From: Darksidea phi
Taxonomy: Eukaryota > Ascomycota > Dothideomycetes > Pleosporales > Lentitheciaceae
Direction of reading: 5' to 3'
NCBI GenBank assembly: GCA_030770425.1
Contig: JASJFT010000241.1
Coordinates: forward strand, 1-64,000
DNA length: 64,000 nt
In this document: piece after piece, positions 56,460 to 64,000 of the stretch
How positions within the stretch are numbered: position 1 is the first letter of the stretch
Layout of the letters: each line of letters begins with the position of its first letter
Program-made: the position numbers and the translations under genes
The notes under the pieces: model-generated
Told to the model about the DNA's origin: nothing
What the model saw: the letters and a program-made list of their open reading frames with translations, nothing else
Database searches by the model: none

Positions 56460-57629
56460 TTATTCATCTCCTCCACAGTATGTGTCTTCAGAATGCCTTG
56501 CATCCCCGGACTCCCGCATGCATGGACTACACGCGAGAATTACGTTAGCGCAAGTGCCCACTTCATAATGGGGCCGTAAAAACCTACACATGCACGTATC
56601 GTTCAACGCCCTCTGGAGCGAATCCCCCTTCCACCCGAATACGTAATCTGCGTGTGTTCCATATCCTTTTTCGATCATTATAACTCCACACAAAAGGCTG
56701 GCTCCCGTCTTTCGGCCACATATCTTTAAACGCAGTTGTGTTCCACATGGTTTCGTACGCGAGCTGCGGCATGCGGATAGGGTGAGATGCGGGGCAAGGC
56801 CCAGCTTCGCGGAATTTCCCACGCACGGTCGAGTACATGTGGGATTGGTGATCAGGGCTGTCAAGGTTCTTGCCGTCCCAGCAGGCGGGAAAGTGATGGA
56901 TTGCCATTATTCCTGCAGGGCAAGGTTCTTTGGGGAAGTCAGGAGTTTCAAAGCCGCGCGTAAGTATTGTTTGGAGGCAGGTGTAGTGGAGACCGTTCTT
57001 TGTACCGTTAAGGGTGTTCACGGTAGGGTTGCCGACCGTCATGCGGAAGCCTGGTGGGAAGGCGGTGATGTATTGGTCACCATTACCATCGAAGTCCTTC
57101 TGCGTGTAATAAATGGTCATACCACCTTTGATGTCTGTTGCGTTTTGGCCTTCGTAGCCTAGTTGAGCATTTGGATATAGCGGCACTCGCTTGTAGGATC
57201 CGTTCTCATGTCTAAAATACATCGCCGCCGTCCAGTAGTTACTAAAGTAACTTAGCTAACAAATATTGAAAACCCGCTCAGTCTGTTTGTAAGAACAGCG
57301 GAATTATCCCGTGTTGGAAGTACTGGCACGGGGGTTGCTCTACCTGAAATCTTCAGTGTAAGCGCACGTTGTGCAGCTTCCCTGCTCGCCGATGTCGCCC
57401 GACATTGTCGCGTTAAAGGCATTACCGCCTAAAAAATGAACACGTCAGTAACTCTATGTGCGGTCTTGGTGCCAGAGATTTTCGTACCAACGATCTGATG
57501 CACATGGGATGACGGGATTGCTCCAGGTTCAACGAGCGGGTCTAGGCGTTGAATGGATACTGTCGAGCACCCAAACCGAAGGGCTGCCTGTGAAAACCCG
57601 GCTTGGAGGAGAAGTGAAACCAACTTCAT
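56460..57629 (-). pseudogene. DUF1996 secreted protein gene with a single-base frameshift
   Basis: Exons are 57629-57488, 57428-57344 and 57241 onward. The introns 57429-57487 and 57242-57343 restore the family sequence LDPLVEPGAIPSSHVHQIVG-GNAFNATM...TEDFS-NYWTAAMYF. The N-terminus (MKLVSLLLQAGFSQA) is a probable signal peptide. DUF1996 proteins are fungal extracellular or wall-associated proteins of unknown function. Conserved blocks are [49 protein letters not shown] and QPFVWSYND. Right after this, at a run of five A (minus strand, about 56668-56672), the frame slips: the conserved [18 protein letters not shown] continues in another frame to a stop at 56460, whereas the current frame ends at 56584. 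Either a real recent mutation or a sequencing error in the A-run explains it; the rest of the gene is well kept. Confidence 0.82.
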
Positions 57630-58399
57630 GTTGATTTGAAGCTATTTGACGATCCCTGTAGGACGAAAGCGAACGTCCAGTCTAATGATCCCTAAGAAAC
57701 GAACATAGATCTTAAAATGCGCGTTGCGTTGCGGGGCAGCTTTTTGTCGACTTACCACTTATCGTCCAAGCTCTTTCAATCTGGTACTGAAATGATTAAC
57801 TTCATATAACCATAGTTGGTGGCGCAGATATGAGCAACAAACCTGCAAATGATATGCGACGACTCGATCTACCGAACATGCGGGTTGCCACACTTTCTCT
57901 ATTCTAGCATATTAAATGTCGCGCCAAGATACCCGTGGTGCGATTGGACAAATACCGATACCTCGCGTGATTGTACCTCAATCTACTTGAGTGCTCGTGG
58001 TGGGGCACACTGCATGGCATTATGGTACCATGCATCTCGATGACCCTTTAGCACGTAAAGCTCGCAAAGCAAAGCGTCCGTCTATTTTTCGAATACCGAG
58101 TTGCTCTATTTCTAAGACATTTTTTCTGCGCTTTCTCTGATGCTTTTCGACGAGGAGATAAAGGTAGGAAAGGATCGCTATTGCCCGATATTAATGCAAA
58201 GATGCCCCAAAAAGAGTTCATTGAGACGTGGCAGAGGCATAGTAAACGACAGCTTCGCAGCAATCCAAATAAATCCATCCGGCCTCCCACCACGAACGTG
58301 TCCTGCCTGTCTGCTAAACCGCATCCCCGAGCAGAAAGCGACGCGCTTTCTTCTTCGTCCGTAAGTCATATGATGACTCCGGTCCATTTCCAAAAGTTT
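57630..58399. other. Intergenic region, no gene supported
   Basis: Upstream of the DUF1996 gene and downstream of the retropepsin-like gene. No motif or repeat was recognised in either strand. Confidence 0.45.
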
Positions 58400-59245
58400 T
58401 CAGCTCCCGCTACCGGTAGATGACTGGCTCTGCTGCGTCTGATTTTGCTGCGACGAGTGTTGCTTCGCCGCTTGTTTGGCTGCGCATTCTACCTTCAGTT
58501 TGCGCTGCTCTTCTTTGGCAAAAGTGATCTGTTGCCGCTCCTCTTGGGGTAAATTTTAGCTATGGATGTGATGCGAAGAGTGAGGCTTGAACTTACCGGC
58601 CGAAAATTTCGTATGAGGGATCAGCACGAGACAGGCATCCTCTCTAACAGAAACAATACCATACCGGTCGATAAACTTAGTGCCAAAAATAACGTCGCAC
58701 AGTACTAACGAAGAAACCATAAAGAATTTGTATTCGTAGTATTTACTGCTATGCGGGCGCTTGAACTGGAGGGAGATCGATCTAGCGACGGTCAGAACTT
58801 GCCCGTTCGTAACCGACCAGGCCATGACCCCGTTTAAGGGTGAGATATCGTTATCGGTTACGCCCAGCCGTTCTAACATTTCCGACGAGACCAAATTGGC
58901 CTTCTGGTACTGGGTATCCAGCAATGCAACTGCACGCTTTAACTGCCCGGCCTTATGGGGTATCCCAATGTCCCGTAAATTAGCATACGCTGTTATACCA
59001 AGCTAAGGACATACCGAACGTTGTCTGCTCTCAATTTCCCTAGACTCCTCCGGAGAAATGAGAGAAAGAACCCAATTGTGGCGATACCCTTGGCGCCTGG
59101 AAGCGCGACCCAATCGATCATGAGTGCTTGAGAGTATTAGCCCATTATGGTTTCTGGTAGTTAGAACGAACGGACCGGAGTACAGCATCGTGGGGTCCAA
59201 AGAGCTATTTTCTTGGTCCAGGCTATTGAGAGGCAATCCAACCAC
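58400..59245 (-). CDS. Retropepsin-like protein, 5' end uncertain
   Basis: Exons are 59245-59015 (5' border open), 58951-58597 and 58542-58400. The introns 58952-59014 (GTATGT, TGCTAAT, CATAAG) and 58543-58596 (GTAAGT, GCTAAAA, CCCAAG) keep phase. The middle exon reads as a retroviral-type aspartic protease fold: LLDTQYQKANLVSSEMLERLG, then EYKFFMVSSLVLCDVIFGTKFIDRYGIVSV, matching the DTGA...LLG...L layout used by fungal retropepsin-like proteins. The active-site triad reads Asp-Thr-Gln rather than Asp-Thr-Gly. The last exon is Gln-rich (QQITFAKEEQRKLK, NQTQQSQSS). No ATG precedes 59245 in this frame; an upstream exon is likely. It is probably a host gene or domesticated remnant, since no RT or integrase is nearby. 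Confidence 0.6.
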
Positions 59246-59789
59246 TTCTTGTCGTGGACAGGGCCTTAGAGGGAGGTGCGAATTCTACTTGCACCGCGAA
59301 AATATCTCTCTTCTTATGCTCCCACCCGTACCAGTTTGGAAGCTTGGTAGCCCATGGATCGATCGGCCGGGACATGAATCAACGATACGAACCGTCGGTA
59401 CCGGAAGCAGCCGCTTTGGAATCGGCAGCATCATTTGAAAAACATGGCAACCATGTATTGGTCCAGCCTTCATGGCGGGGCCGAGTCGCGGTACGTTAGG
59501 CTGAAGGAAGGCAGTGAACCGTTTTAAGCGATCGGCAAGCATGTATTGGTCGAGATTTCATCCATGGGGAGATTTCAAGGCACATTGGGCTGAAGCAAAA
59601 GAGTCTAAACCGTTTTAGGCGTCGGCAAGCCAAAGGGTGCTGTTTGTGTTCCAGGACATATTCTGGTCAGAGCTGGGCCTCAGCCCCTGTCCTATTCACG
59701 GCTTAGGCTCCAATGCAAGATATATTGACCATCATCACCGAACTATTTCGCCAGGCTTCCTTAATCTTTCCTCATCTCCTCTACCAGAG
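59246..59789. repeat. Imperfect tandem duplication upstream of the Zn2Cys6 gene
   Basis: Two similar units follow each other: about 59447-59534 and about 59535-59636. Both have GGCAA(C/G)CATGTATTGGTC, a TT(A/G)GGCTGAAG block and AACCGTTTTA(A/G)GC in the same order, with differing spacers. The first ATG of the next gene is at 59790. The region may also hold the missing 5' exon of the retropepsin-like gene. Confidence 0.55.
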
Positions 59790-62454
59790 ATGAGTTCCTC
59801 CATCGCGGTGGAATACCCTACCGAAGACCTTGACGAACTCTTTCCGGGGTATAGTCCCAACCCTGCACAGCTCTCCTCCATGCCACCATCTTTTACCTCG
59901 GCTCAGCCTCCGGTGCAGTCAAGGCACCATTCGTCCACTGCGTCGTCTATTTGCGCCGCTATCGGGCATGCCAACATTGACCAACAACCTTTTCCACACA
60001 TAGTCGACAACGTTCCTCCGAGCGGGCTGGCCGGCGACGGCGTTCCCCTCGGCCGTCAACCGCACCACCCTCACGACTGCGTCGATTCCATCATTGGTTC
60101 GCTTGACCTCAACTTCATCTGCTATGGCCAGCAATCCACATTGTGCGCGGACAATACTGATGGCAATCCTTTACTTGACTCCAACTCCGTCGACTACGGC
60201 CAACCCTCCTCCTCGAATGTCGCCAACAACATTACCTCCTATCCTCTGCAAGACCCTGCCCCTGACGACTACAGCCGACTACTCTATGCGCTTTCCACCG
60301 ACAACGCCTCCTTCCGTGATCCTCTGCTAGACCTCGGCCCTACCGACCAGGCCCCACTACTTTACGGGCATTTCCACATCAACACTGACCCCGGCCTTCT
60401 GCCTATCCCCAGCCATGCCTCCTACAGCCAACAATGGAACGATATACTCCTACCCACGGCTGTTAATACGACGAATTGGCCCCACTGCCCCGACATAGGA
60501 CCCTCGGCACCATTTTCATTCGCTACCGTTCCGGAGCCAGCTGCTCATTTCCCCTCAACAACGATCCCACAACTTGGCATACCGGATCAGACACAAGTGA
60601 TGAGTCAACCGCGCAAAAGGACCCACGAGGAATTTGGCTTTTCCAGTGCGCCGTCTCTCTATGGGAGGGCTCCAAAGCAGCCTAGAAAGCGGCTGTCTTC
60701 TATCGCACCCCGACCACTCTCAAAACAGCTCGGTCCTGTCAATAACATGTCCATCACGACTTCCACACCCGCCGTTCACGCTAAGGCACCATTTTCTGCC
60801 TCTGATACTTCGCTGTACTCGGAATGGGCATTGGACCATAGGCGTTCCGTCAGCCCATACATCAAACGAAAAGGCATACCCGAGGAGATGATAGACTGTT
60901 TTAACTTTGATCCTGCCAAGAACAATCAGACTCGTCCGCGTCGTCGAGGTTTCAAACGGGCTAAGTTCGTTTGTATCAGATGTCAAGCAAAAAAAATCAA
61001 GGTGGGCCTGCATATACACCTATTATGTCGTCGGACTAATAGAAGAGAAGTGTGACGGAGAGTTCCCCTGCAAAAATTGCCGCAAATGCGTGAAGACTAT
61101 GGCTCTCCCTATGGAGCCCTCCTGCATCGACACAAATGTAGAGAAGTTTAATCACTTCAATGGTACGTTTCATAAAACCTACAAGTTCTCATCATTTTGA
61201 CGGATGTGGTTAGTATTTGAATCATTCTACGAAGAAATTCTTCCGAACTATTTCGACTACATAAGTGACATGTTCTCCACGGCACGTTCAAAGCACAATG
61301 CGATCTCCAAAGCTACTGGCACGCTATTGCATTCACTCTCGGGGTATGTACACAGCAATGAGAATGAGATACATTGGGGAAGATTCAACACGTTTTTCTC
61401 TTATCTCACTTCGACTGGAATTCCCGCACGAGAGGCACCTACAATCTTTACCTCGCCGCCCCTCACGCCGTTGCGGATTACAAAGACCAATCTACCGGGT
61501 CCGCCCTCTCTAGGCTTCGGCATGGCATCGTTTATCATGGCTCTCACGCAAACACAGACCGTTGCAAGGCTCGCTCACCTACCAGAGCGAGATGTCGAGA
61601 TTTGGCTGTCAATAGTCTCGAGAATTCTTCTAGACTATACGAAGAAATCACTGGAAAAGGTCAGACGTAACAAGGAGACATCTGACGCAGAAAAGGATGA
61701 CCTCTTTGCTAACCTCGTAGCGCTGCTTTTCGCTTCCGGTGTCCGTAGCACATATGTCCTACGGGCAGCGCAGAGAAATTTCGACACGCTCTCTTCAGCC
61801 GATGGTCAACGCATCTTCAACGGCTCACGTATTCTGTGCGAATACGTTCTCAGGTTACCAGATATGAGAAGGTACCTACGTCTATGGGCTCAATTCTGGC
61901 TTCGAACACTATTTGGCGGCTCTGGTGGCTCTGTCTTTTTCGATATGCTCAGATCCGTTTTAACCTTCTGCACTCTGGTATTCTGCATGGATTTTGATGA
62001 CGGTGTCTATGCAGGCGAGCCCAAAGAAGATCAGACGATGAAAAACAACGAGGAGGACGGAGCCGAGGGGCATGAAGTTAACGATGCATCCGAGGAGAAC
62101 CACGGCGATGAAGAGACGGTTGAAGGGGTCGAGCCACCCGTCCTGGCACCATCGCGAACCCGTGGTGTTGAGCGTGTTTTATCAAATGTGGGGGAATCTC
62201 TTATGAGCTACAGTGAGAGGCAAGAACTTCAACAGAGGCTGGATCACTTGGCCTGTCAGGACCTTGCCGGTCTGTTCCCACCAGGTCTGCGGTTGCAGAA
62301 GAGGTATTGGATGTCCACCTCCGGGGAGCTGAATGATCATGCGGTTGAGGCTGGCATGCTCTTCAAAGCTTGCTATTTGGCAGGCAAGCCAGAGTTGACC
62401 ACAAACGATCACGAACGGCTTGATGCGCTAAAAACATGGATTGGGATTAAGTGA
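59790..62454 (+). CDS. Zn2Cys6-type transcription regulator, atypical cluster
   Basis: Exons are 59790-61001, 61051-61162 and 61214-62454, giving 854 residues. Intron 1 (61002-61050) splits the cluster exactly before the third cysteine, and intron 2 (61163-61213) follows it. Residues 1-385 are Pro/Ser/Thr-rich with a short basic region (RRRGFKRAK) before the finger. Cysteines are at 395, 398, 405, 411 and 414, the normal C-x2-C-x6-C-x5-C-x2-C. The sixth should come after six to eight residues, but the next are Cys417 and Cys429. The position in the middle of the protein is also unusual. Residues 430-720 form a helical domain, followed by an acidic segment (EEDGAEGHEVNDASEEN) and a conserved-looking tail. 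It is probably a DNA-binding nuclear regulator; targets are unknown. Confidence 0.82.
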
Positions 62455-63645
62455 GTTTTACGCAACGGTACAGTTGGAGCGGGACACATTTTTACTTATT
62501 ATGTAATTCGGGTAGAGGGCTATACCTGTTTGTGTAATTTTTGGATTTTAACTTTATCCCCCTATGTGTTAAAAACAATAATAATAAGGCGCCTTAAAGT
62601 GCGTTGAGTACTCGTCTTCTATAAAGTTATTATTAGGAACACAGTTATCCTCTAGCGGCGGTATGTGGGCATCTCCTTCTTTCCGTTCAGCGGAAGCTTC
62701 GTGGTGAGTGAACTCCACGCACTCACCGCAGTAACCCTCCTGCTACAATCATCGGCCTTACATTGTGCATTTAGCAGCTTCTTATCAAGTTATCTACACG
62801 ACTTTCTTTCTCAAGCGAGAGACAACCGCTCCGCTAGGCAGACTAAGTATCGTTTTGGCTCAGTAAACCGCCATTTTGAGTCCGAAGAAAATCACGTATT
62901 CAACCCGTGGATAACCGGGGTTTCCCTTCTTTTTTCCGTGTTTTAGTTGATCTTTTAAGCCACCTTGTTCCTACTAGATCTGTATATCACCCTTTTTTAC
63001 ACTTGGGTCGCGTTCCGAGACCCCTGTAACGGCTGACTTGCAATGAGCCGTTGTAACCGTGTTGAACACCTGAGAAACAAAGAGGAGGACTCTTATATAC
63101 GGTTATCGTTCGCGTTCTGATATAGCCGTCGTCATGATGCGGCTTCATGCAAGCTATGTTGTTAGCATATCCAGACACCTTTTCCAATTATCATAGGGAC
63201 AACCCCATGCTAACTCCTTATAGATAAATTTCCCGTTGTGGGCTTGTTACCCTGACTTGAGTTCAATGTACTCAGAGTAGCTTTGAAAGCTCAGCCTGAT
63301 GTGGAGCGCCAAGCCAAGGTGTTGTGTACGCACAGTGCATCTCCAGTACGCGGTGGTGAAAGGTCCGGCACGTCATTGGAGGGCAATTTCCAGGCGTTGT
63401 TCACGCAAAGCGCCTTGGCACGACATACAGAGCTACGCCTTCCTGCCCTGTGCACCAAAGTTCAAATCCTATTTAAGCCTTTCGCTCATGGTCGGTTCTC
63501 CTATACAACTTCATCCCTTCTGACTTCCCCACCCAGAAGTGCCATTGTCAGCCAAAACCACAACTCATTCAATCTCTCGCTATTGTCGACAATTTCCTGT
63601 CCCAACTTTCACTACTCATCTTACACATCCCCACGACCAAAGATA
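62455..63645. other. Intergenic region upstream of the right-edge gene
   Basis: 62,470-62,650 is AT-rich, with short ATAATAATAA runs. The remainder shows no supported gene. Near the right end a TATTTAAG box at 63470-63477 and a pyrimidine-rich tract (about 63482-63540) lie 110-175 bp before the next ATG and look like a core promoter. Confidence 0.5.
63470..63477 (+). promoter_or_regulatory. TATA-like box of the right-edge gene
   Basis: TATTTAAG, 169 bp before the ATG at 63646, followed by a CT-rich stretch such as often marks transcription starts in filamentous fungi. Assigned by position only. Confidence 0.4.
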
Positions 63646-64000
63646 ATGGCTTCCCCATCCGGTCGACCCCCCCAGGGGAACGAACACCAGCAGTTGACTG
63701 TTCCAAGCGGAAGTCAAGATCAACCTTCTCCTTCTGGGCACAGTAGGATGGCAGATAATGGTACGCACGATATCTACGCAGAGTATACTGCAGGCAATCC
63801 AGCCCATCAACCCCATGGCAGCTACTTTGAGGCGAAGGCTGCCGAAGAGGGTGCTCTTTCAAGCCATTTAGAACCACAACTAGCTCAACAAGGTCCGTCA
63901 TCGCTTTCTGGGCCTTCTCCGTCGCGTCAGTCTCAACGGGACAGACGAAAGGTACCTAATTCTCACGATGTACGGAACTGGCTTCGTCAACAGAGCGGTG
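63646..64000 (+). CDS. Start of a polar protein gene, cut by the window edge
   Basis: The ATG at 63646 opens a frame that stays open to the last base (118 codons). The product is Gln/Ser/Pro-rich (MASPSGRPPQGNEHQQ..., then SLSGPSPSRQSQRDRRK) and ends in a more structured stretch, DVRNWLRQQSG. A good CT-rich leader and TATA box precede it. No family is recognised from this part. A GTACCT near 63953 might be a donor, but the frame continues without it. Confidence 0.6.
   Translation, partial: MASPSGRPPQGNEHQQLTVPSGSQDQPSPSGHSRMADNGTHDIYAEYTAGNPAHQPHGSYFEAKAAEEGALSSHLEPQLAQQGPSSLSGPSPSRQSQRDRRKVPNSHDVRNWLRQQSG

Overview
The window is eukaryotic and looks like a filamentous ascomycete (Pezizomycotina). 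The genes have short introns of 50-100 nt with GTAAGT/GTATGT-type donors, CTAAC/CTAAT branch sites and YAG acceptors. The families are typically fungal: a Zn2Cys6 factor, DUF1996, DUF7580, FIG1 and a fungal AAA ATPase. Long AT-rich tracts carry the mark of repeat-induced point mutation (RIP), with CpA and TpG almost absent. A Dothideomycete-like AT/GC-compartment genome is my guess from style only.

Positions 1-22,330 are a dead transposon nest. I read a Ty1/copia relic (3' end at 21,137-22,330), entered by a chromovirus (element 1, + strand). Element 1 was entered by a second copy of the same LTR family in reverse (element 2, 3193-17679), which was entered by a different chromovirus (element 3, 5731-12765). 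LTR lengths (435/435/435 and 449/449), 5-bp target duplications and polypurine tracts fit this order. Every ORF is broken by TAA/TAG codons of the RIP type.

Positions 22,900-34,440 hold a conserved fungal protein of unknown role, a Tc1-type transposase relic, a FIG1-like mating membrane protein and a very long CorA-like membrane protein, with AT-rich patches between. Positions 34,444-41,560 hold a divergent pair (C2H2 zinc-finger protein and DUF7580 protein), an ankyrin remnant and a CAX-type cation exchanger with an altered catalytic motif. Positions 42,000-43,052 carry a dispersed repeat and a nearly perfect palindromic MITE.

Positions 44,009-54,772 are the gene-rich core: a fungal AAA ATPase, then (divergently) a single intron-free gene that joins homoserine kinase to a full AIR synthetase (purine pathway) domain, then adenine phosphoribosyltransferase, a RidA/Mmf1 enamine deaminase and a SET-domain protein. 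Homoserine kinase, AIR synthetase, APRT and RidA all bear on threonine or purine metabolism, and the fusion is the most unusual item here.

Positions 54,773-64,000 hold a DUF1996 secreted protein with a one-base frameshift, a retropepsin-like protein with a changed active-site triad, a Zn2Cys6-type regulator and the start of a gene that runs off the right edge. No tRNA, rRNA or CRISPR array was recognised. Exon borders were placed by eye from splice signals and frame.
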